Of a DNA stretch of 45,000 nucleotides, positions 1 through 10,772 are shown piece after piece; within the stretch, counting starts at the first letter, position 1, and each line of letters begins with the position of its first letter. Made by a program: the position numbers and the translations under genes. Origin of the DNA: Phycomyces blakesleeanus NRRL 1555(-) (Eukaryota > Mucoromycota > Mucoromycetes > Mucorales > Phycomycetaceae). Below the pieces are notes generated by a model. It ran no database searches, was not told the DNA's origin, and saw only the letters and a program-made list of their open reading frames with translations. The stretch spans positions 202,755-247,754 of the forward strand of contig NW_017265137.1 of NCBI RefSeq assembly GCF_001638985.1. The letters run 5' to 3'.

Positions 1-691
1 TGGTATTTTTTTTTTAAAAAAAAAGAAAGGGAAAACATGGTCACTCTATCGCAGTCTTTTGGAGTAATGAATGCAAATGCAGATCATCTCTTAAAATGCT
101 ATATAATACAACAGAGCAACAAATTACCTAGCACTCTTTTAAATATTCTTGAAAATAATTATTACCAAACCTTTGTAGATAGAGAGTATCAATATATTAC
201 TCTTCAAAAGAGATGTATAAATATCTTGATATTACTCTTACAAGGGATACACTAGAGTATATTTTACTATACTTTAAAGAATAAAAGATATATTTGCAGC
301 ATTATTACTATCAATATGATAGCTAGGTAATATTTTATGCACAGCGACTGATAGACATAGTAATTATAAGAGGGGGTTTTTTTTAAAAAAAAAAAAGAAT
401 CTCTAGCATTAATAATTGATGTACACAGCTGATATTTTAATAGCAATATACCATCTTTGCATACCAATATTTCATTCTATATTTATTATATATATGGAGA
501 ATCTCACTAGTCAAAGAGGTGCTCTGTAAAAAAAAACACCGGCCTTCTTTATGAAAGCCTACACTTTATCAAAAAAAAACGAGATCTTTCACAGCATAAT
601 TTGTATTTTATATAAAAACCTATCCAGTAATAATCTTTTTACTTGGATATTGTATGCCAGTTATTTGTTTTTGGTTAATGAAGTAGCAGAT
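1..691 (+). repeat. Left inverted arm
   Basis: This arm matches the reverse complement of 1390-2080 at about 99 percent, apart from homopolymer length differences. It contains a 72-codon open frame (37-255) that is identical in the other arm (2044-1826, minus strand). The frame is Ile/Leu/Asn/Gln-rich, shows no domain I know, and its conservation can be explained by arm identity alone, so I do not call it a gene. Confidence 0.85.
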
Positions 692-1389
692 ATTTTAATT
701 CATTTTTTTTCTCTATGGCATTTTTAAACAAAAATAATGGGATACATACTCTACAATTAACTGATATTCCTTGTACGCGGTTGATAAATAAATATAATGA
801 CTTATTGATAAATTTGAGAAGGAAACTTGTTTTTTATCAATGAGTGTCTCTCTTGCTACTACACTTATATCAAAAGAAAGCATTTTTTCTCTGATAATAA
901 AACAAAATATAAAAATCTAGAGAATCCAATCAAAGTAAAATGACTTCTAAATACTAGCAGTTAAATTATTTGAACATCTAATGCAAAATGCCTAATACTA
1001 ATTTTTACATAAGATAGGATTATATCAGTAAAGGTTGGAATTTTGATTGCGCTATAATATGTCACATACATTTATATGATGTGTTTGTATTTATAAAAAT
1101 CAACTTTTGAATATTGTTTACAGAGAATTGCTAATAAGAGTATATCTCACATGTTATATTTAATTAAATGTACAAGAAAATAATGTTATCATTTATTACA
1201 AATTGTATTATTATCCTTAAGAGCAGGCAGAGATTTTAAAGAGATTTTATTTTGTGAAAAAGTGTTTCTTATTGTGAGTATCAATCAAGAAAACATTTAT
1301 ATATATATTAATAGAGTACAAAATATATAACTTATTTGCAGAGTATACAACATAACACTTTTGCTAATAACTGGCTTTGATAAAAAAAG

Positions 1390-2080
1390 ATCTGCTACTT
1401 CATTAACCAAAAACAAATAACTGGCATACAATATCCAAGTAAAAAGATTATTACTGGATAGGTTTTTATATAAAATACAAATTATGCTGTGAAAGATCTC
1501 GTTTTTTTTTTTGATAAAGTGTAGGCTTTCATAAAGAAGGTCGGTGTTTTTTTTACAGAGCACCTCTTTGACTAGTGAGATTCTCCATATATATAATAAA
1601 TATAGAATGAAATATTGGTATGCAAAGATGGTATATTGCTATTAAAATATCAGCTGTGTACATCAATTATTAATGCTAGAGATTCTTTTTTTTTTTAAAA
1701 AAAACCCCCTCTTATAATTACTATGTCTATCAGTCGCTGTGCATAAAATATTACCTAGCTATCATATTGATAGTAATAATGCTGCAAATATATCTTTTAT
1801 TCTTTAAAGTATAGTAAAATATACTCTAGTGTATCCCTTGTAAGAGTAATATCAAGATATTTATACATCTCTTTTGAAGAGTAATATATTGATACTCTCT
1901 ATCTACAAAGGTTTGGTAATAATTATTTTCAAGAATATTTAAAAGAGTGCTAGGTAATTTGTTGCTCTGTTGTATTATATAGCATTTTAAGAGATGATCT
2001 GCATTTGCATTCATTACTCCAAAAGACTGCGATAGAGTGACCATGTTTTCCCTTTCTTTTTTTTTTAAAAAAAAATACCA
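1390..2080 (-). repeat. Right inverted arm
   Basis: This is the mirror copy of bases 1-691. Similarity stops sharply at 1390 on the inner side. The 88-codon minus-strand frame at 1297-1563 crosses the arm-spacer border and is broken in the left arm by homopolymer shifts, so it is probably not coding. Confidence 0.85.
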
Positions 2081-2762
2081 AATAATTGTCTATATAAACA
2101 CTAGCAGGAGCTTGGTCAAGCAAAATCTCTCTATCTCTCTCTCTTTTATCTTTGTATGATCTTTCCGTCGATATATCGTCTAATCCTTGGGGAACCTCTC
2201 TATCTATATGCCTCCATATCTCTTTATCATTGAATTATCCTTCCGTCCATATATCTTATAATCATTGGAGAACCTCTCTATCTATATGTCTATATATCTC
2301 TTTATCTTTGAACAATACTATAATCTATCCCTTTATTTCTTTAAAGCAGTCCTCCCATATAGTTTTTTTTTGGCCGATTGAATATAACTCTTTGTCCAAA
2401 GGGCATTTTGGTAAGAGCTTTTTTCTTTTCATTTGTATATACAGCTTCTTTACCATTAAAATATTTTTTTATTATGATGATGTTATTTTTCAACAGGTTT
2501 TACTATGCATATCTTTATTTCCGACTCTATATACTTTTATCTATAGCTTTATATTTATCTCTATATCCACCTATATCTATAGCTATACCCCTCTTTGTAT
2601 ATACCCTTTATATGTATACCTTGCTCTATGTATTTGTTTTCTTCTTTTCTTTTCTTTCTTTCTTTCTCCAAAGTATCCGTCTTGGTCCCAAAAATTTCCG
2701 GTAAGTATTGTTCCATAAAGAACATAAGAGCAAAATATACTTACTTTACTAGTGTCGACTCT
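2081..2762. other. Low-complexity spacer with a 78-bp tandem duplication
   Basis: The stretch is rich in CTCTCTATCTATAT words. Two diverged 78-bp units lie head to tail at about 2157-2312; TTCCGTC starts near 2163 and again near 2241, and each unit ends with TCTCTTTATC. The long open frames over this part (2152-2718 and overlapping frames) consist of Ser/Leu/Tyr/Ile runs produced by the repeat, so I see no gene. Confidence 0.6.
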
Positions 2763-3145
2763 CTGGGCGTTTCGTTCTCAGGCGAGCTTACGTTTCTTTG
2801 TTCTGGACCTACAAGAGAGACCGCACGAATGATCTCTTGTACTGTGTTTTACGGTCTTTATTGTCGTATTTCACTGGCAGTTTCCTGCGCAAGTGTCCAG
2901 ACGGGTTGGTTGTGGTTATGCGCAATGTGGTGCGGAAAATGTTATTCTGAAAACATCCGTTAGCTTGGAATGGTGTATGCTGACGTGTAGCGCTGCTTGA
3001 CCTCGCCTCTGCTTTCCATACCACTCTTTCTTGGAAAGAGAGCAACCAACTCCTTTTTCCCCCTCGCTGTCAAATCAGGTCTTCGTCCTGAGGGGGATGG
3101 ATCCACTCTTGTTACTTTTTGCAAAGTGGTGAACTAAGAATTTGA
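2763..3145. repeat. Direct repeat copy A (about 383 bp)
   Basis: The segment from CTGGGCGTTT to AACTAAGAATTTGA recurs downstream at 3487-3879 in the same orientation. Long identical blocks include CACGAATGATCTCTTGTACT and TCAGGTCTTCGTCCTGAGGG. It has a higher GC content than its surroundings. On the minus strand both copies keep two overlapping readable frames, although copy A has stops in one of them. It could be a dispersed repeat family or the two terminal repeats of a very small retroelement. No tRNA-like promoter boxes were found. Confidence 0.75.
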
Positions 3146-3486
3146 TATGCTCTCTCTGCAACACATCTTTTTGGTCCGATACTATTTGATAAGTTTTTCT
3201 CTCTCTTATTTTTTTTACAGCTCTTTCTTTGTTTACACCAGCTCTAATCAATATTCTCTCTCTATTGCTTTACATAGATACAGTATCAACAAACTCTTGC
3301 TAAACAAGATCCTGGCACAGCTTTTGCGATTTATTAGTAGTAGATTTTTCTTCACGGCTATTTCTGTTTATCTGGTACAAAGATTGCTAACCCTATAGTA
3401 TTAGCAGCAGGATAAGCACATTATTTCACACATAGCACACGTTCAAAACCATAACATATATACTGACTCTACTTTGAATATCTTGT
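3146..3486. other. Spacer between the two direct repeat copies
   Basis: These 341 bases are AT-rich with no recognisable gene. The 83-codon plus-strand frame at 3147-3398 is low-complexity Ser/Phe/Leu and has no family features. Confidence 0.4.
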
Positions 3487-3879
3487 CTGGGCGTTTAGCT
3501 CTCAGATAGGATCAGCTTTCTTTATTCCGGACCTGCAAGAGAGAATGCACGAATGATCTCTTGTACTGTGTTGTACGGTCTTTATTGCCGTATTTCACTG
3601 GCAGTTTCCTGCGCAAGTGTCCAGACGAGTTGGTTGTGGCTGTGTGCGATGCGGTGTGGGAACCGTTGATCTAGAAAACATCCGTTGGCTTGGAATAGTG
3701 TATGTTGACGTGCAGCGCTGCTTGACCTCGCCTCTGTTTTCCACTCCACTCTTTCTTGAAAAGAGAGCAACCAACTCATTTTTCCCCTTCGCCGTCAAAT
3801 CAGGTCTTCGTCCTGAGGGGGATGGATCCACTTTTGCTATATACTTTTTTTTTGGCAAAACGGTGAACTAAGAATTTGA
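3487..3879. repeat. Direct repeat copy B (about 393 bp)
   Basis: This is the second copy of the repeat at 2763-3145, offset by 724 bp, with scattered substitutions and small indels. Its minus strand keeps an 87-codon open frame (3858-3595) with the peptide VDPSPSGRRPDLTA, also readable in copy A. I do not recognise the protein. Confidence 0.75.
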
Positions 3880-4960
3880 CATTATATAAATCCTTCAATA
3901 TAATTTAATTAAATAAAGACACTATTATTCTATGTATTACTTCAAATCTCTCAACTATTTCACATCAATTAAACATTTAGTATATAGCATTCGTTTAAAA
4001 AACAGTGCGACTATTATTTTATTATTTCATTTTGATTTTTAATTTATGATCTGTCATCAAATCAATATGCTCTCAAGCAATTATCTTACAGAGTTTGTAT
4101 TAAATCACATTTGTCTATACTGCAGGATCATCTTCACAATAATTTCAAATTTTGGTAAATTGTCTTTTTTGGCTTCTAGATACTGCCGTAAAAAGATATG
4201 TCTTATCATCTTTTGCTTACTAGAAGTTATCATGTTCCTTCTCTCATAGAAAACACAATACTTCTGCAAGCATCTCTTATTTCTTCTTCTTTGAATTTAG
4301 AATAAGAATTCTTACTGAATCTCTATTTTCTTATATTTTATATTCTTACTATCATTAGTTCAAGCAATTAGATATATTTTCTTTAATCTCAATGGTATCA
4401 CTGTTATATATATAATTAATATTCCTATAGATATAGTTAGAAAATTTATTAAAAAATAAATTACTAGTCTTTACCATGCTACAATGTCTTACTTAAAAAG
4501 CTCCTGTATTTCTTTTATTATTTCATGTTTTAAATAAAGAGCAAAATTATTTGTTGCTATTAATATATATTACTGCTTAAAAATAATATACCAGAAGAAA
4601 TAAAGCTATTGTATGAGCAATATACAATCAAACTGAGGCGGGTTGTGTTGGTCTATGCAAAGAAGTGGCCCAGACAATTAACAAAAAAAAGAAATATATA
4701 TCGATCTCCTCTAAAAGCTCCTTAGCCCTAATATTGGCAATTGGCAACTTGTTCTCTTGAGAAAGATAAAAGGAAAATAGTAGTGATATATAAGAATGTT
4801 CTTTATGGCTTTCATCTTTCAATGTAATTATAGATGTTTCGATACATAATAAAATAATATAATTATTAAGCTATTACTAAGCTATTACTAAAATGTTGGG
4901 ATAAGCTATGCTTCTTTGGATGATAAATAATAAATAAAAGAGAGAGGAATAGAAATAGAT
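3880..4960. other. AT-rich spacer, no gene seen
   Basis: This is a very AT-rich stretch. Short open frames at 4046-4249 (+) and 4822-4628 (-) lack family motifs and convincing splice context. I see nothing else. Confidence 0.4.
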
Positions 4961-6430
4961 AGATATTGTTGGGGTTCATTGTTACAATCTTTATGATTTT
5001 CAATTGATTGCTGTGCCAGTTGTAACAATCATGTTCTTCTCAAGGTCATGACTTAACCAATTGGTTTACATAATTGATACAAAAAGATTTAGAGATATAG
5101 GATATTCCTGGGCTAGCCGAAAATGTGAATATACATCCATGTCAGTCACGACATATCAAAAGGAATATATGTAAACACTTTCATGCAAGATGTGTATATC
5201 ATGGTCTTTAATAATGAGTCTTTGGGCTCATTTCCAATGCGCTCACTGTAGACGCCTTACTTATAAGACTTGTCTTAATATGAGATTCTTGTCTTTTTAA
5301 TTGAATGCACTGCACTCTTTGGCTAGTCTAGCAATTGAGTTTTCTCAAGGTACTATGTCCTAAAAGTGGCTTGTATCTTGCACGATCTTACCTGCATTTA
5401 CTGTAGAGGAGAAGAAATCAAAATGGATTCTGTTTTGGACTTTATTGTTTGAGATGGAAAAGCTCCAAAGTTTTGAACCTGTGTAGTCTTTTGACTGCTC
5501 CGGATTGTGAACTAGTGAACTGCTTTTCCAGACATATCAACAAGTCAGTATTCTTCACTCCCTGGAAAAGATTAATGGAGGGTGAAGATCCCTCACCTTG
5601 TCTTGAGTTCTTGTCTTTGTGTTAAGCAGCTTCCAACGAGTCGGGTTGTTTTTACAAACTCCCTAATCCCAGTGAAAAGTTTCATTGAAGACTAAATATA
5701 TTTTTAAAAAACCAACTGATCACAAGTACCGTCAGGGAAAGTATCTCTTAATGTAGAGCATACCTGGTGTTAAAGATCTTCCTGAGTCAGTCATATGAAG
5801 GCGGAAGCTGGATGAAATCCACGTCAGTTTTTCTGTGTTGTGCGGCACATAACATGAAGGAGACTGAGTAACGCAGAGGTAGCTTTATGCCATTTTCTTA
5901 GGACGTTGGATATTGGCACTTCAGATTTTGTCTTTCGAGGCATGTCAAGATTGTCACAGAAAGGTGCAAGTATAAGGGTGTATCACCTGGATGCATAGAG
6001 TTTTTAAATTCGTTGAGCATCTGGACATGAGGTAATGCAGGTAGATTCCAACACAATCGCCTGTATTTTACTGCTTCCTGTTGAAATGATCTCTGTACGT
6101 TTCAAGTTCTTCTCTGCTTAGTCTTTGACACTTGTAACCCGCGCTCTGGTAAACAGAACTGAACATGAGGGAAGAACCCGAAGCAAAGTTAAGGTGTCTA
6201 AGTAAATGCTATGTTGTCCCACTTGGGTGTCTCAGACATCTATCTTGAACAGTTTGGCATCAAACCATTTCACCGATACTTTGCCGTCATGGTAAATTTG
6301 ATGCCATGTCAAGTGGGCAGGAATGAGGGTTGTTGAGAAGCTTGGGTGTAAACTTGAGTGAATCGGCCTTCAAGCGCAGGTCTTGAGAAAAATCTTTATT
6401 TTTACTTTTGGGATATATCGGATACACTTT
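4961..6430. other. Decayed, possibly once-coding stretch of unknown origin
   Basis: This block is clearly less AT-rich than its flanks but has no open frame of 60 codons on either strand. Read on the minus strand from about 6420, it gives several protein-like runs of 30-60 codons in changing frames broken by stops, for example DLRLKADSLKFTPK and later EFKNSMHPGDTPLYL. That pattern suggests an old mobile element or pseudogene, but I cannot name the family. The boundaries are approximate. Confidence 0.35.
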
Positions 6431-7329
6431 AAAAATGTATGAATGAATATTTTAATACAATATTCAATATTGAAATAGGTGAACTGTTTTTAACTATATT
6501 TATACGCTTGTGAGTTTCTGTCTGTCGATTAGTATATGTGCATGGTAAATATTGTATAGTTATGCATAAAAGTAAAACTTAAGGCTTTTAGTTAGGCTGT
6601 ATTACATGTAAGCTTTGACTAGAAAGAATGATTATAAAAAAACAATGCTTTTGGCAAAGTGAATAATAGAATAAGTGATGTATATAGCAAATACTATTAC
6701 TAACAATAATAATAGTAATAAAGAGTAATTGTGTAATATTTACCAACCAATATATATATTTAATTGACTATGATCTGGCCTTTCTTAACAGTGTTTAGGA
6801 TAATATTTAGGGAAGTTCATAACCACATTTATGATAGAAATTTTTGTTGTAATTTGAGTATAATCCATATGTTTAACTGATATAATATTTATATATGTAT
6901 ATAAAGGAATGTAATTGTGTAAATCATAATGTCTATAGGTTGTGGTTTATGTGTATGTGTAGGTGTAAATTAGTAATAATCCTTAATGTACGGAATATCG
7001 GATAAGATAATGGAATAGGGAAGGGAGATGTTGATAAAATAGTAAAGATTTGAAAAGAAAGGTAGGGATATGCTGTACGGGTCTGCTGGTGGAGAAGAGG
7101 GGCATATAAAATATAAATGATAGTAGTGAAATAAAAAAAAGGGTACACCAAGTAATTGTTGTGTGGGTCGGTGAATTTGATGGCTGGATACAACCAAAAT
7201 GAATAAATAAGTGGATGTATGAAAGAAGGGTAAACGAGGAGAGAAAGAGAAAGAAAGAGAAAAAGGCAGTCCAGGTATTCCACTTTTTTTTCTGGTCCTT
7301 ACACATCTAGAGGATCCGATCTCTTCTAT
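6431..7329. other. AT-rich spacer, no gene seen
   Basis: There are only low-complexity frames here (minus strand 7306-6933, Leu/Ser/Phe/Tyr-rich). The stretch ends just after the methyltransferase stop codon, so its right part should hold that gene's 3' untranslated region and poly(A) site. Confidence 0.4.
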
Positions 7330-9509
7330 TTATTGCTTGATTGAACTACTTGAACCTTTAGACTCAACGTCTGTATCATCTGGTGTCAATGTTGTGGTGC
7401 TACTTGGGGTTGCTGTCTCTGATCTTTCTTGGTCTGTCATTTTTCGGAAGGAAACATAATGGAAGTTTGACCAGCTCTTGAAGTCGCGGAATTCCTTTGA
7501 TGCGGATTGAGTCACCTTGTCATACTTTGCTGAACTCATCGACCAATCTTCACACAACCGTGGTTTCATCGAATCAAAGAGACGCTCCATTGATTCTAGT
7601 GCCACATCACCCAGTTTGCCAAGCCAGCCAATCGGAATTGACCTGTGAGACCCTACTACATCTGTTACGCGCCCAGTATCAATGACCATTTGTGAAATTT
7701 GAGGGGCTATCTTTGGGTGGATATTCCGTGTTTGTAATGAGACAGTTACTTGAATCGGATAAAGAATTAGGAGTAAAATAAAATAAAAATCATAACATAG
7801 CATAACAAAAAAGATGCACAAGATGGAGTCAATTTGAAGTGCATGTCAGAATTAGTACACAGAGTCTTTAGTGTGTGAGTGCGTGTGTGTGTGTGTGTTA
7901 CATACATCGCATAAGCCAAACTGACGAATTTGGTCCGATGTCATTTATTGTCCCAGAGGACTCGACTGTGAAATTCAGAGTAAAAAAATAATCATAATAA
8001 TACATAGACAAAGACATGAGTTTCCAGCATTTTTTGTTGTTGTTGCTGTCTTGGATGTGTTAAATGTTTACCTAGCTCTAAGTAGGCACCAGGTTTTGCT
8101 ACTCGGATAAGCTCATTGAGTACAAAATCCCAGTGTGTTCTGGAAAAGCGGTACATTGCGTCTCGTTGGACAACAAAATCAAAAGTATTGTCGGCAAAAG
8201 GTAGTCCTTTTGATACATCTGCAATACGGTAGTGACAATTGGTAGGCGGGTTACTATTTGCAATCGAGATATTAGACAATTGGAATATATTGCTCGTATT
8301 GGATCTGATTAAAGGAATCTTAACAAGAGTTACTTTGGAAAAAACATGATGTCTGTGCCTGTGAAATGTGATGCTGGGAAATCTTTGGCCATGTCCTGTA
8401 TTATTATCCATACACACATATATATTTAGTTTATTAATACTACCACTACTATTACTATTACTATTACTATTATCCATTACCTGTAACCACCATCCTGGAC
8501 CTGTACTATAATAACACAAAATAGTATCAAGTTAATAGAGTTGTTACTTTAGCAAACGATAAATTAAGGTTTTGATTAATGTATTTATCTTTTCTGTAAA
8601 TCGATATGGTTACATACCCGACTTCTAGCACCCTAATGCCTTGTTTCAATTGTTCTTCGATTGGTGAGAAATATAGCCTGTTGACGTAAAGGGAAGAGAA
8701 GAAACGGATAATAATAATGGGACCGAGAATGGAGAGAGAAGTGGAGTGTTGTATATATGTATTTTGTATTTTGTTTTGTTTTTAGTCAGAAAAAATCGTC
8801 GTATTGGATCTATGAATATATAGATCTGTTTTGTGTATTTTGGTTTACTGACTTTCCAAAAAGAAGCCTATTGTCGTTATTATTTGACAAAAAGAAGAAG
8901 AAAATGGTACAATCCAAAAAAAACATTAATGGATTTGTCTTGCAAGGGAATTAAAGGTGAAGGAAAAAAGGGGGTTTTTTTTTATAAATATTTATATACC
9001 GCTAACATATTCCCCACAAAACCACAATGACTATTTTTTTTTCAAAAGGACATCTCGACAATGAACTTACTTGGCTAAGAGATGATTGACTTCAAGGCGT
9101 TCGACTTCTTCATCATCGCATGGTAAAAGATAGTTGTTTTTGATCTCTGTACGATAAAAGTTTCGTCCATCAATGTAATCGTATTGTCCAATGGGGAATT
9201 TCGGTTCCAAAGTAGATTCTTCTACTACACTTAAAGGAATAATAATAATAATAAAAAAAATAATAAAAATTGTATATTTATGATGAATATTAGTTTTTAT
9301 TTAATTTTAATTTTTATTGATAACTTTGGTGAAATGAGGTTTTTTTTTGTAGTAAAAAGAATGTCTATGTCGGTGTTTGTCTTTATGCCTGTGTGTATGT
9401 GAGGTCGTCTCTCTCTCTGTGTGTATGTTGCTTACAGTTTGAACTGTTTACTATTTGATCCTTTTGAATTTGTGCTCTCTTTTGTTGTTCGTCCAGAGAA
9501 AGGTGACAT
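7330..9509 (-). CDS. SAM-dependent class I methyltransferase, fungal UbiE/type-11-like
   Basis: It transfers methyl groups from S-adenosylmethionine; the substrate is unknown. Eight exons join without frame conflict: 9509-9436, 9229-9071, 8677-8618, 8505-8481, 8395-8334, 8253-8072, 7965-7906 and 7748-7330, giving 346 residues. Motif I, VLEVGTGPGWWLQ (about residues 94-106), is spliced together from a 60-nt and a 25-nt exon. Then follow DMAKDFPASHFTGTDI, the motif II region with GLPFADNTFDFV, and the Lys-Pro-Gly loop AKPGAYLELVESSG. An 80-nt intron (8333-8254) removes an otherwise open stretch; without it the domain is out of frame. The start at 9509 opens the first exon, whose donor fits. The C-terminus is Ser/Thr-rich. 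The fold is certain; the precise role is not. Confidence 0.88.
8481..8505 (-). other. 25-nt micro-exon carrying SAM-binding motif I
   Basis: The exon encodes the residues TGPGWWLQ, completing the glycine loop begun in the preceding exon. It is flanked by TATAG on the acceptor side and GTAATG on the donor side. Skipping it would delete the cofactor loop and shift the frame by one base. Confidence 0.8.
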
Positions 9510-10772
9510 TGTTATAGCGTATTTAGAATATTATAAAATAATGATGTTATATATCGTGTGAGTAGACGGGTGCGATATATATGTATATATATAGTAGGTA
9601 TAGAGAGAGGAGAGGGAGAGGGAGAGAGAGGGAGAAAGACAACTAGATAAAAGTAAGAATACAGGCAGTGAAAGGCGGAAATTCAACCGAAATCTTTATG
9701 GTCAATAGACTTGGATGTTCTTTTGCCATTATTGGAAAAATCATTGCTAATTGTGTTGGATTACTGTTGATGAGAATATTTGTTTGTTAGTTTTTGAAGC
9801 CAAAGAGAATGATAATTATAATACTAATAAATGCCTACGTGTATGTGTGTTCATATTGTAAGAATTGACAAAAGGAAGGTATTCTAAAGGAAAGCTTTGT
9901 TCAAGCAAGTTTTCATGGATTGGATCTTGTCTTTTAGGAAAATTAATAATCAATTGTCTGATTTTATATAGCACATCCTAAGTTTAGTATCGTCATTTCC
10001 TCTTTATACATAGACCTATCAAATCTTTGATAATATAATTTATCCTATTTCCCACACAAGGTAACCTGCACCCTTTTCAAGCACGTACCCACAATAATGG
10101 TGTGCCTTTTTCTTTGTCACTTGTTTATTTTTTAGAGCAATATATCCAGATCTCCAAACAGAAACAAATAAACTCAAATTGATCTATTGGACTTTCTCTT
10201 TCTTCATTGGGTCAATATCGATATCCTCCTCTCCTGTTATCGTCGTCGTCGTTATTGTTGTTTCAATTGGTATAGTACTCAAATTCCCTTTTTTTTTTTT
10301 TCAAAAAAAAATATTTTCTATACAATTTTATATATATATACGTGTGTGTAGGTATTTGAAAAAAAAAAACCTACTCTATAATTGAAACATGGCTGATGTT
10401 GGATCCACAACATGGGTTGATACGGTGTTTGGTCTTTAGACTTTTGTTCTTTTGTTCTCTTTTGTGTGCTGAGAATTTAAGAAAGCAATAAGCCCATGAC
10501 CTTTTTTTCTTGTCATCTCCGCAATCTCCTCGCTCATCCTCGCACAAGCACAAGAGTACAATAAGGCATTATCGCATTTATCAAAATGCCTGTAATACTC
10601 TTTTTTTTTCCTTTCTTCTTTTGGGCAGCACATAATTTCATCTCCTACACTAGTGACCATAACCAGACTGCTTTTCATCGTGTGCAAGCCACCTCGGGTC
10701 GAAAAAATGACAAGCTTTCCTCATTTGCAGATGTCCAAGTCAAGAACACTTGAACTCAAAGGGCTTTGAAGA
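9510..10772. other. Divergent intergenic region between methyltransferase and PWP2
   Basis: No gene was found. The stretch holds GA-rich runs (9600-9640), TA and CT microsatellites, an imperfect T12/C/A tract near 10290, and pyrimidine-rich sequence before PWP2. Promoters of both genes must lie here. Confidence 0.5.
10707..10769 (+). promoter_or_regulatory. Possible upstream ORF of PWP2
   Basis: A 20-codon frame starts at ATG 10707 and stops with TGA at 10767-10769, only three bases before the PWP2 start codon. If the transcript begins upstream of it, this uORF could reduce or condition translation of PWP2. The transcription start is unknown. Confidence 0.35.

Larger units (their letters stand above)
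1..2080. mobile_element. 2.08-kb long-inverted-repeat (foldback-like) element
   Basis: Bases 1-691 and 1390-2080 are near-perfect reverse complements of each other; paired positions add up to 2081. They flank a unique, AT-rich spacer (692-1389) without a convincing gene. The few arm differences I found are length changes in A/T homopolymers (near 15, 385, 528 and 571) and one substitution (541, G against A). Both tips begin TGGTATT followed by a T10/A9 tract. Long arms around a non-coding centre resemble a foldback or non-autonomous DNA transposon. The left tip coincides with base 1, so target-site duplication cannot be tested and the repeat could extend further left. An inverted duplication of another origin remains possible. 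Confidence 0.75.

Noticed and set aside
2152..2718. 188-codon plus-strand frame, the longest in the left region
   Set aside because: It is built from CTCTCTATCTATAT repeats, consists of Ser/Leu/Tyr/Ile runs, and overlaps a tandem duplication. No domain is recognisable.
7304..7316. CTAGAGGATCC-like words resembling a cloning polylinker
   Set aside because: Only about 12 bases match; the flanks are ordinary genomic sequence running into the methyltransferase stop, so vector contamination is unlikely.
8334..8395. Frameshift in the methyltransferase exon
   Set aside because: At first the change of frame after GTDIMFFP looked like a mutation, but an 80-nt intron with GTAACT donor and AAATAG acceptor restores the frame and the expected spacing.
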